Program-made: the position numbers and the translations under genes
Origin: an uncultured Bacteroidales bacterium
Lineage (GTDB): Bacteria; Bacteroidota; Bacteroidia; Bacteroidales; Muribaculaceae
Assembly (NCBI GenBank): GCA_900544535.1
Contig: UQVH01000007.1
Location: 53,352-117,351 of the forward strand
Reading direction: 5' to 3'
DNA length: 64,000 nucleotides
Shown: in pieces, positions 34,837 to 42,001 of the stretch
Position numbering within the stretch: the stretch's first letter is position 1
How the letters are laid out: every line of letters begins with the position of its first letter
Notes under the pieces: generated by a model
The model's input: the letters and a program-made list of their open reading frames with translations, nothing else
The model's database searches: none
Told to the model about the DNA's origin: nothing

Positions 34837-36270
34837 TTATTCGGGGAGATATGTTTTTGTCTCGGTGGAGGCGGCGGCCACACGTCTCATTTCGCCGAGA
34901 TCGCTGACACGGCCGTCGGCGCGGAGCTGCACAAGGACATTGCCGAGTGCGGTCGATTCGGTCGGACCGGCAACTACGGGCATTTTCAGCTCATTTGCTG
35001 TCAGTTGCATCAGGTGTGCGTTCAGCGAGCCTCCGCCGATGACGTGGAGAGTGTTGATTTCTTTCGGCGAGAGTTCGCGCAGCCATCCGAGCACTTCCTT
35101 GTAGCGGAGCGCGAGGCTGCGGAAGATCAGACGGACGTAATCGGCCACGGTTTCCGGAAGTTTCTGTCCGGTGCGTGAGCAGTAGTCGCAGATTGCCTGA
35201 GTCATCGAGGCGGGATTTGCGAAAGAGGGATCGTCGGGGTTGATCGTGCTTTCGATCGAGGATTCCGTGTAGAGAGCGCAGAGGTCGGCTACATTGGCCG
35301 GAGCATCCTTAAGTTCGGTGCGCGCACGTTCGAAAATCCACATTCCGCAGATGTTTTTAAGATAGCGGATGGTTCCGTCAAGGCCTCCTTCGTTTGTGAA
35401 ATTGTAGGCAAAGCCCTTTTCGTTGATGATGGGTTCCGGAGTCTCGATGCCGAGCAGCGACCATGTGCCGCAGCTGAGGTAAGCGAAGTTTTCGTCTTTG
35501 GCGGGGACTCCGATGACGGCGGAGGCTGTGTCATGGCCGGCAACCGCAATTACGGGCACTTCGCCGAGGCCTGTCAGTTGCTGAACCGCCGGAGTGAGGG
35601 TCCCGATCCTGTGGCCGGGATTTACGAGCGGTCCGAAGCGATCTTCGCTCAGACCGATTTGTGCGAGCAGCTCGCTGTCGAGCTTGCCGGTTGTCGGATT
35701 GAGAATCTGTGAGGTTGAAGCGACGGTGTATTCCGTGACGGCATTGCCGGTGAGCATGTAGGCCAGCGCGTCAGGTATAAAGAGTATTTTGTCAGAGTTA
35801 TGGAGTGCGTTTCCGGCTTCTTTGCTGAGAGTATAGAGCTGGAAGAGAGTGTTGAAATCCATGAACTGGATGCCTGTTTTGCCATAGACGGTCTCCTTGG
35901 GCATTTTCTGGCAGAATTTGTCAACGGCTCCGGTGGTGTGCGGATCACGGTAGCAGTAGGGGAGACCTGCGAGAGTGCCGTCAGGATGGAAGTAGGCCAC
36001 ATCACATCCCCAAGTGTCGATGCCGATGGACTGTGCGCGTACTCCGAGGGCATTGAGGCGGTCGGATGCTTTTTTCAGTCCGGTCAGAATCTCATGGTAA
36101 AGGCCGGGAAGGTTCCAGAACAGATGACCGGCTATCGGGAGCATCGGATGTTTGAATCGGTGCAGTTCTTCGGTTGAAATTTTTTCACCGTCGAAAGATG
36201 CCAAGATCAGGCGTCCGCTTGTCGCGCCAAGATCCACCGCTATATAATAGGCGGGAGTTTCAGTTTTCAT
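34837..36270 (-). CDS. rhaB: Rhamnulokinase
   Basis: FGGY-family kinase that phosphorylates L-rhamnulose. The 477-residue protein has the N-terminal phosphate-binding motif VDLGATSGRLIL, substrate residues in GIDTWGCDVAYF, and the C-terminal ATPase motif HVIGGGSLNAHLMQLTANEL. It is the first gene of the rhaB-rhaA-rhaT-rhaD operon. Upstream (36277-36298) is a direct repeat of GACGTTTATA, a candidate regulator site. No AraC-type rhaR gene is adjacent. Confidence 0.96.
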   Translation of the reverse strand: MKTETPAYYIAVDLGATSGRLILASFDGEKISTEELHRFKHPMLPIAGHLFWNLPGLYHEILTGLKKASDRLNALGVRAQSIGIDTWGCDVAYFHPDGTLAGLPYCYRDPHTTGAVDKFCQKMPKETVYGKTGIQFMDFNTLFQLYTLSKEAGNALHNSDKILFIPDALAYMLTGNAVTEYTVASTSQILNPTTGKLDSELLAQIGLSEDRFGPLVNPGHRIGTLTPAVQQLTGLGEVPVIAVAGHDTASAVIGVPAKDENFAYLSCGTWSLLGIETPEPIINEKGFAYNFTNEGGLDGTIRYLKNICGMWIFERARTELKDAPANVADLCALYTESSIESTINPDDPSFANPASMTQAICDYCSRTGQKLPETVADYVRLIFRSLALRYKEVLGWLRELSPKEINTLHVIGGGSLNAHLMQLTANELKMPVVAGPTESTALGNVLVQLRADGRVSDLGEMRRVAAASTETKTYLPE

Positions 36271-36276
36271 GATAAT

Positions 36277-36313
36277 GACGTTTATATAGACGTTTATAAA
36301 GGTAATAGTTACC
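36277..36313 (-). promoter_or_regulatory. Direct repeats and palindrome upstream of rhaB
   Basis: GACGTTTATA occurs at 36277-36286 and 36289-36298, with a 12-base period. GGTAATAGTTACC (36301-36313) is a palindrome with a 3-base centre. The best -7 match, TACCTTTA, lies across these elements, so they are placed like an operator/promoter. Confidence 0.5.
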
Positions 36314-36351
36314 AGTGTGGAGGAGAAAGCGTGAGGGAGGAAGAGGGGGAG

Positions 36352-36387
36352 GTTTTCATGCGTGGGTTATTTCTCACGCATGAAAAC
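36352..36387. repeat. Perfect 13-base inverted repeat spanning the der stop codon
   Basis: GTTTTCATGCGTG (36352-36364) and CACGCATGAAAAC (36375-36387) with a 10-base loop that includes the stop. The right arm encodes the last residues of Der. There is no T tract, so it may protect the mRNA end rather than terminate. Confidence 0.6.
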
Positions 36388-37686
36388 ATTTATAGGTGTG
36401 CCGTGGAAATCCCATGTTTCCCGGATCTTGTTCTCCAGATAGCGGCGGTAGGGTTCCTTGACCCACTGCGGGAGATTGCAGAAGAATATGAAAGTAGGGA
36501 TCGGTGAGCCTTTCAGCATGGTCACATATTTGATCTTTATGAATTTGCCTTTGTTGGCAGGTGGCGGATAGGCCGAGATGGCTTCCAGCATCACGGTGTT
36601 GAGCTGCGAGGTCGGCACGATGCGCTTGCGGTTTTCGCAGACGTGGAGGGCAGTCTCAAGGACCTTGAAGATGCGCTGTTTGGTGAGAGCCGAGGCAAAG
36701 ATGATCGGGAAATCGACAAACGGTGCGAAACGTTCGCGGATAGCGTCTTCGTAATGTTTGATCGCTTCTTTTGACTTGTCCTCGACGAGGTCCCATTTGT
36801 TGACCACAACGACAAGTCCCTTCTTGTTGCGCTGGATGAGCGAGAAGATCGAGACATCCTGCGCTTCGATGCCGCGGGTGGCGTCAATCATCAGAATGCA
36901 GACGTCGGAAGCCTCGATGGCCCTTATCGAACGGATGACGGAATAGTATTCAATATCCTCCGTTACCTTTGTCTTCTTGCGGATTCCGGCGGTGTCGACA
37001 AGATAGAAATCGAACCCGAATTTGTTGTAGCGGGTGTAGATGGAATCTCTTGTGGTACCGGCGATGTCGGTCACGATATGTCGGTCTTCGTCAATGAAAG
37101 CATTGATGATCGACGATTTTCCGGCGTTCGGACGGCCTACGATGGCGATCTTCGGTATGTCGTCGAGCTGAGCCTCCTCGTCGTCCTCCTTTTCAGGCAT
37201 TTTTTTGACAACTTCGTCAAGGAGATCACCGGTGCCGTAGCCGCTGACGGCTGACACTCCCATCGGGTCGCCGAGACCGAGGCTGTAAAATTCGGCTATA
37301 TTGTAGAGCGAATCTCCGGCATCGACCTTGTTGGCAACAAGAATGACCGGTTTTGTCGAGCGGCGAAGAATCTCGGCCACCTGATCGTCGAGGTCAGTCA
37401 CGCCGTTCATGGCATCGACCACAAAAAGGATTTCGTCAGCCTGCTCGATGGCAAGATGAACCTGTTTATTGATTTCGTTTTCGAAAACGTCTTCGCTGTT
37501 GACCACCCAGCCGCCGGTGTCGACAATCGAGAATTCTTTCCCGTTCCAATCCACTTTGCCGTACTGACGGTCGCGCGTTGTACCCGCCTCGTCGTTGGTA
37601 ATGGCTGTGCGTGACTGGGTAAGTCTGTTGAAAAGTGTGGATTTACCCACATTCGGGCGTCCCACAATGGCGATCATTTGTCCCAT
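36367..37686 (-). CDS. der: GTPase Der (EngA), ribosome assembly factor
   Basis: Essential GTPase in 50S subunit maturation, 439 residues, with two tandem G domains and a C-terminal KH-like domain. G domain 1 has GRPNVGKSTLFNRL (residues 8-21) and NKVD. G domain 2 has GRPNAGKSSIINAF (about 181-194), DTAGIRKK and NKWD. The KH-like domain includes AYPPPANKGKFIKIKYVT. Its TAAATTTG promoter has an inverted repeat over the -33 position. Confidence 0.97.
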   Translation of the reverse strand: MGQMIAIVGRPNVGKSTLFNRLTQSRTAITNDEAGTTRDRQYGKVDWNGKEFSIVDTGGWVVNSEDVFENEINKQVHLAIEQADEILFVVDAMNGVTDLDDQVAEILRRSTKPVILVANKVDAGDSLYNIAEFYSLGLGDPMGVSAVSGYGTGDLLDEVVKKMPEKEDDEEAQLDDIPKIAIVGRPNAGKSSIINAFIDEDRHIVTDIAGTTRDSIYTRYNKFGFDFYLVDTAGIRKKTKVTEDIEYYSVIRSIRAIEASDVCILMIDATRGIEAQDVSIFSLIQRNKKGLVVVVNKWDLVEDKSKEAIKHYEDAIRERFAPFVDFPIIFASALTKQRIFKVLETALHVCENRKRIVPTSQLNTVMLEAISAYPPPANKGKFIKIKYVTMLKGSPIPTFIFFCNLPQWVKEPYRRYLENKIRETWDFHGTPINVFMREK

Positions 37687-37753
37687 TTTGGATGATTATA
37701 TAGATGGTTCCGGTGTTTCGTCCGGTGTCAGAAAAACAAACCGAACGTCACTG

Positions 37754-37784
37754 CAAATTTATTAAATTATTTCCTATTCCACAA
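37754..37784 (-). promoter_or_regulatory. Promoter of der
   Basis: TTGT (37781-37784), 19 bases, TAAATTTG (37754-37761) on the minus strand. The -33 element lies inside one arm of a 17-base inverted repeat (37767-37783 with 37813-37829). Confidence 0.6.
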
Positions 37785-37829
37785 CACTAACACCTGTCGG
37801 CAGGGTAGCAAATGTGGAATAGGAAATAA
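37767..37829. repeat. Perfect 17-base inverted repeat over the der promoter
   Basis: TTATTTCCTATTCCACA (37767-37783) and its exact reverse complement (37813-37829), separated by 29 bases. There is no adjacent T run on the minus side beyond AT-rich sequence, and it overlaps the der -33 element. Confidence 0.7.
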
Positions 37830-37875
37830 ATTTAGTTAAATATCGTAAAATAAGTTTGAATTATTGTTAATTCAC

Positions 37876-37977
37876 TTGACAAGGGCTGTCAAATCGCTTA
37901 CTTTTGCGAATAAGTTTTTCATGGTATTAGATTTAAGGTAAAAAAGTTATTCGTCGTGACGACGAGTAATTTTTTTT
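37876..37977 (+). ncRNA. Candidate small RNA: orphan promoter and terminator between der and mdh
   Basis: On the plus strand, TTGA (37876-37879), 19 bases and TACTTTTG (37899-37906) are followed about 40 bases later by a perfect-looking terminator. That terminator has a 10-base stem (37947-37956 with 37960-37969) and eight T. The predicted transcript is about 65 bases and encodes nothing longer than a six-codon frame. The -33 sits in the palindrome TTGACA-AGGGC-TGTCAA (37876-37892). The gap 37687-37995 holds this unit, the der promoter and nothing else seen. Confidence 0.45.
37940..37977. terminator. Bidirectional terminator after mdh
   Basis: Ten-base stem TTATTCGTCG / CGACGAGTAA (one T-G pair) with a TGA loop, A tract on one side and T tract on the other. 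On the minus strand it ends mdh; on the plus strand it would end the small-RNA candidate. Confidence 0.8.
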
Positions 37978-37995
37978 GTCCGTTTGCGACTTGGA

Positions 37996-39009
37996 TCAGC
38001 AGGTCTTTTCATCCATGTAGGGATTGAGACGATGCCAGTCGGCAATCGGAGGCATGACGCCCATTTCGATCACTTCGTCGCGAAGCTTGCAAAGATGCTG
38101 GTAGCTCTTTTCAAGCTCTTTTTCTTCTTCGGGGTTTCCGTTGATCGGCTTGCATTCCACACCGTTTTTGCTGATGGTTGTTTCCATGGCCATCATGATG
38201 TGTTTGAAGCGGTCGTTGTTGACGTATGTTCCGGCCGGCCAGCGGAAAGGTTTGCCGCCCATAGCCGCTGCAATCATCTCGATGGAGAGATAAGCCGGGC
38301 TCTGGAATGAAGAACGTCCACGCAGGTCGATGATGTTCTTGCCGCCCTGGATCACACGCTGTTTGATTTCGAGCCAGTCTTCAAGAGGCAGGCGCGGGGT
38401 GCCGATAATGTCGACCAAGGGTTTGCCGTCAACAGTGGTGGTCGATGCGAATACGGCCATCTGCTCGCCATGACCGCCATATGTACGGCTGTTTACGATT
38501 TCGTCAGCGGGGATCTTAAGATATTTTGAAAGTTCGCTGCGGAGGCGTGTGCTGTCGAGAGCTGCGAGAGTGGTTACACGCGAAGGTTCAATGCCGGAAT
38601 ACAGCAGGGCTACAAGACCGGTAATGTCTGCCGGGTTGAAGATGACAACCATGTGTTTTACGTCAGGACAATACTGACGCACATCTTTACCGAACTGCTC
38701 GGCGATCTGGGCGTTGCCTTTAAGAAGATCTTCACGGGTCATTCCGGCTTTACGTGCGGCACCGCCTGAAGAGACGATATATGAGGCTCCGGTAAGGGCT
38801 TCTTTTACGTCGGAGGTGAAGGTCAGATTAAGGCCTTCAAAGCCACAGTGATAAAGTTCTTCGGCAACTCCTTCAAGTGCGGGTGCATAAGGATCGTAAA
38901 GACAGATGTTAGGTGTGAGATGCATCATGATTGCAGTCTGAGCCATGTTTGAACCGATCATGCCGGCTGCTCCTACAATGGTAAGCTTCTCATTAGTTAA
39001 AAAGTCCAT
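37996..39009 (-). CDS. mdh: Malate dehydrogenase
   Basis: NAD-dependent malate/oxaloacetate interconversion. The 337-residue LDH/MDH-family protein has the Rossmann loop TIVGAAGMIGSNMAQ (about residues 10-24), the IVSSGGAARKAGMTR region carrying the substrate arginine, IFNPADITG, LDSTRLRSEL, and the catalytic His in TYGGHGEQMAVF. It is a single unit with a TATCTTTG box upstream and a terminator 20-55 bases downstream. In Bacteroidales it serves the reductive branch to fumarate/succinate. Confidence 0.94.
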   Translation of the reverse strand: MDFLTNEKLTIVGAAGMIGSNMAQTAIMMHLTPNICLYDPYAPALEGVAEELYHCGFEGLNLTFTSDVKEALTGASYIVSSGGAARKAGMTREDLLKGNAQIAEQFGKDVRQYCPDVKHMVVIFNPADITGLVALLYSGIEPSRVTTLAALDSTRLRSELSKYLKIPADEIVNSRTYGGHGEQMAVFASTTTVDGKPLVDIIGTPRLPLEDWLEIKQRVIQGGKNIIDLRGRSSFQSPAYLSIEMIAAAMGGKPFRWPAGTYVNNDRFKHIMMAMETTISKNGVECKPINGNPEEEKELEKSYQHLCKLRDEVIEMGVMPPIADWHRLNPYMDEKTC

Positions 39010-39113
39010 GATTTAAAAATTTATTGGTTGGGAGTTCATATTAATTTGTCATTGTAATAACATTGCGGTAATAATAAAAGTTGTTGCTTCCGGAGATGTC
39101 TTTTGGCCAAATG

Positions 39114-39121
39114 CAAAGATA
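39114..39121 (-). promoter_or_regulatory. -7 box of mdh
   Basis: TATCTTTG on the minus strand, with TTGC 20 bases further upstream as a weak -33. The leader is about 100 bases. Confidence 0.5.
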
Positions 39122-39175
39122 ATAAACAATTTTTGTATTTTGGCAAATACATATCGCAATCTCGCGGATTATGCG

Positions 39176-39183
39176 TAACTTTG
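39176..39183 (+). promoter_or_regulatory. -7 box of the MFS transporter gene
   Basis: TAACTTTG, 52 bases before the ATG at 39235. Confidence 0.5.
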
Positions 39184-39220
39184 CAGAGTTTTTCAATAGG
39201 AGCCCTCTGAGAAGGAGGGA

Positions 39221-39231
39221 AAGGAGGTGAT
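39221..39231 (+). promoter_or_regulatory. Unusually strong Shine-Dalgarno sequence of the MFS gene
   Basis: AAGGAGGTGAT is fully complementary to the bacterial 16S rRNA 3' tail, with GGAGG 7 bases from the ATG at 39235. Other genes here lack such sites. A partial copy, GAAGGAGGG, precedes it. Confidence 0.75.
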
Positions 39232-39234
39232 TTT

Positions 39235-40467
39235 ATGGAAGATCTAAGATCAAAATCTTCAGCAGAGCCGGTGCAGGACTCATCCGCAGTCAGGGAAAAG
39301 CTTTGGAATGGAAACTATTGCAAGGCTATGATCGGCAATTTCATGATGTTTTTTTCATTTTATCTGCTGACGCCACTGCTGCCGATCTATCTCGATGCCG
39401 AGTTCAAAGCCGACAAGGATCTTATCGGATTGGTATTGTCAGGCTATGTTGTGGCCGCTCTGATTGTAAGACCTTTCAGCGGATTCATTGTCGATACTTT
39501 TAACCGTAAAAAGGTGCTGATGCTCTGCTTTTTCGCATTTTTTATCTGTTTTACGGGCTATATAGGAGCCGGCACTATCCTGATGTTTGCTTTAGTCCGC
39601 ACTCTCCACGGTCTGCCCTTCGGAGCCACCACTGTGGCGAACAGCACGGTTGCTATTGACGTGTTGCCCTCTTCACGACGCAATGAAGGGGTCGGATTCT
39701 ACGGATTGAGCAATAATTTGGCAATGGCAATCGCTCCGACGGCCGGAATTTATATCTATACATGGAGCGGAAATTTCAAACTCCTGTTCTGGATCTCGCT
39801 CGCGGTAGCATTTGTCGGTTTCTATTGTGTGAGCACCATCCGCCTGCCTAAGCGGAAACCGGTTGAAGGAAAGCCCAAACTGAGCATGGACCATTTCTTT
39901 CTGAGCCGTGCATGGCTGATGGCTGTAAATATACTGCTGTTTGGTCTCTGCTGGGGTGTGATGAGCAATTATGTCGCTATTTATGGCAAAGAGGAGTTAG
40001 GCATAACGGACGGGACAGGGCTCTTTTTCGCACTTCTGTCGGGGGGACTTTTCGTTTCGCGTCTTTATGGGGTGAAATCATTGCGGGCCGGACGTCTTAC
40101 GCAGAATGCTCTTCAGGGCGCTCTGATCAGTTCGGCCGGATATACTCTGTTTGCTCTCTCGCCGGGCGAATGGGCCTATTACATGTCGGCGATACTTATC
40201 GGTCTCGGTAACGGCCGCATGTATCCCGCATTTCTGAATATGTTCATCTGTGTGGCGCGTCATGATCAGAGAGGCACCGCAAATTCTTCGATCCTGACTT
40301 CATGGGACTGCGGCATGGGACTTGGAATCCTGATCGGCGGATTTTTTGTAGAATATGTCAGCTATTCGGCCGCATTTTGGATCACAGCCTTATCTCAGAT
40401 CGCAGGCACTCTGCTGTTGCTTTTCTTTACACGCTCGTTTTTTGCAAATCGTCAGCTGCATACATAA
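39235..40467 (+). CDS. Major facilitator superfamily transporter
   Basis: A 410-residue inner-membrane protein with twelve hydrophobic segments and a cytoplasmic N-terminal tail of about 35 residues. The loop between segments 2 and 3 carries SGFIVDTFNRKKVLM, matching the MFS G-x-x-x-D-x-x-x-R/K-R/K motif A. The central loop (about residues 205-225) is basic (RLPKRKPVEGKPK). Family members of this type export drugs or metabolites; the substrate is not known. It has an exceptionally strong ribosome binding site for this organism. Confidence 0.93.
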   Translation: MEDLRSKSSAEPVQDSSAVREKLWNGNYCKAMIGNFMMFFSFYLLTPLLPIYLDAEFKADKDLIGLVLSGYVVAALIVRPFSGFIVDTFNRKKVLMLCFFAFFICFTGYIGAGTILMFALVRTLHGLPFGATTVANSTVAIDVLPSSRRNEGVGFYGLSNNLAMAIAPTAGIYIYTWSGNFKLLFWISLAVAFVGFYCVSTIRLPKRKPVEGKPKLSMDHFFLSRAWLMAVNILLFGLCWGVMSNYVAIYGKEELGITDGTGLFFALLSGGLFVSRLYGVKSLRAGRLTQNALQGALISSAGYTLFALSPGEWAYYMSAILIGLGNGRMYPAFLNMFICVARHDQRGTANSSILTSWDCGMGLGILIGGFFVEYVSYSAAFWITALSQIAGTLLLLFFTRSFFANRQLHT

Positions 40468-40567
40468 GGGGATGTATGACAACGTAAAAAAGTGGAATGT
40501 CAGACCGGACAGTCATAACTTTTTTGTTAAATTTTTTTTATCTTATAAAGGAGTGGCATAAAGTTAG

Positions 40568-40575
40568 TATTTTTG
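40568..40575 (+). promoter_or_regulatory. -7 box of the MATE transporter gene
   Basis: TATTTTTG, 40 bases before the ATG at 40616. No clear -33. Confidence 0.45.
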
Positions 40576-40615
40576 TTCTCTCGTTTCAGTAGTATAGTTT
40601 CTCAGGTAACAGGTT

Positions 40616-42001
40616 ATGGCAGTAACAGCAAGCACATCGACGGAGGATCTCGGCAAAAGTTCAGTCGGGAAATTATTGGCTCAATATTCGATTCCCGCTA
40701 TTATTGCGAGTGTTGCCACATCGTTATACAATATCATCGACAGTATTTTCATCGGGCGCGGTGTCGGTCCGATGGCAATTGCGGGACTGGCCATCACATT
40801 TCCGCTGATGAATCTTGTCGCGGCATTCTGTATGCTCATCGCAGCCGGCGGAGCTACAATCAGTTCGATCTTTCTCGGACAGAAAAATTACAGCCGCGCT
40901 ACGGATGTGGTCAACAACGTCTTCACTCTGTGTCTGATCCATTCAGTCGTGTTCGGAGGTCTGACCCTTATATTCCTTGACCCGATATTGTTCTTTTTCG
41001 GGGCCACGGATGCCACAATATCCTATGCCCGTGAGTTCATGCAGGTCATTCTGTATGGAACGCCGATCGGATTTGTGTTTATCGGCCTGAATAATCTGAT
41101 GCGAGCCACAGGTTATCCGCGCAAGGCCATGATTTCGGCCCTCATATCGGTGGTGGTCAACTTGATTTTTGCTCCTATTTTCATTTTTACTCTTGACTGG
41201 GGTATCCGGGGGGCTGCCTGGGCAACGGTGCTGGGGCAGTTTTCGGCATTTGTCTGGGTGTTGTCTCATTTCCTGTCGCAAAAGAGTTCGATTCATTTCA
41301 AACGCCACAACAAATGGCTGACCTGGACGATCATAAAACGCATTTATGCCATCGGCCTGTCGCCGTTTCTGATGAATGTATGTGCCTGTGTGGTGGTTAT
41401 CTTCATCAATCGTGCACTTCTTGACTACGGCGGCGCGGACGGAAATCTCGCGGTCGGCGCTTATGGCATTCTCAATCGCACGACGATGTTTTTCGTGATG
41501 ATCGTATTCGGTGTTACCCAGGGAATGCAGCCGATATTGGGATATAACATAGGTGCGAATCATTTTGACCGTGTGAAACATGTGTTGCGGCTTGGCATCT
41601 GGATCGGTGTCGCAATCACGTTTGTCGGCTGGATTGTGAGCGAAGGTTTTCCGGATGTGGTCTCGGCTCTGTTTACAACAGATGAGACGCTTGTCGGCAT
41701 AGCGCGCGACGGGTTCAGGATTTATTTTATCTGCTATCCGGTGGTCGGCTGTCAGATCGTCATTCAGAACTTCTTCCAGAGCGTCGGTAAACCGCAGATG
41801 TCCATCTTTCTGTCTCTCACCCGTCAGCTGCTTTTCCTGATACCTTTCCTGATCATATTCCCTCGTCTGTGGGGTGTCCCCGGAGTATGGGCTTCAATGG
41901 CAGGTTCTGATATAATAGCTTTTATAGTGGCTCTTGTCACCCTATGGTGGTGGATGGGTCACACGATGAAAAAAATGGAACTCAATGCAAAAAACTCTTG
42001 A
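40616..42001 (+). CDS. MATE family efflux transporter
   Basis: A 461-residue membrane protein with twelve transmembrane segments in two MatE repeats, of the NorM/MepA/DinF superfamily that exports cationic compounds or drugs against Na+ or H+. The first repeat begins KLLAQYSIPAIIASVATSLY and has IDSIFIGRGVGPMAIAGLAI. The second repeat includes FGVTQGMQPILGYNIGA. The gene end overlaps the start of the flavoprotein gene by 17 bases in another frame, so the two are co-transcribed. Substrate unknown. Confidence 0.93.
   Translation: MAVTASTSTEDLGKSSVGKLLAQYSIPAIIASVATSLYNIIDSIFIGRGVGPMAIAGLAITFPLMNLVAAFCMLIAAGGATISSIFLGQKNYSRATDVVNNVFTLCLIHSVVFGGLTLIFLDPILFFFGATDATISYAREFMQVILYGTPIGFVFIGLNNLMRATGYPRKAMISALISVVVNLIFAPIFIFTLDWGIRGAAWATVLGQFSAFVWVLSHFLSQKSSIHFKRHNKWLTWTIIKRIYAIGLSPFLMNVCACVVVIFINRALLDYGGADGNLAVGAYGILNRTTMFFVMIVFGVTQGMQPILGYNIGANHFDRVKHVLRLGIWIGVAITFVGWIVSEGFPDVVSALFTTDETLVGIARDGFRIYFICYPVVGCQIVIQNFFQSVGKPQMSIFLSLTRQLLFLIPFLIIFPRLWGVPGVWASMAGSDIIAFIVALVTLWWWMGHTMKKMELNAKNS

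Noticed and set aside
36874..36909. Candidate for a CRISPR or tandem repeat array anywhere in the window
   Set aside because: I looked for regularly spaced direct repeats of 20-40 bases and found none; the only repeats are palindromes and short inverted pairs.
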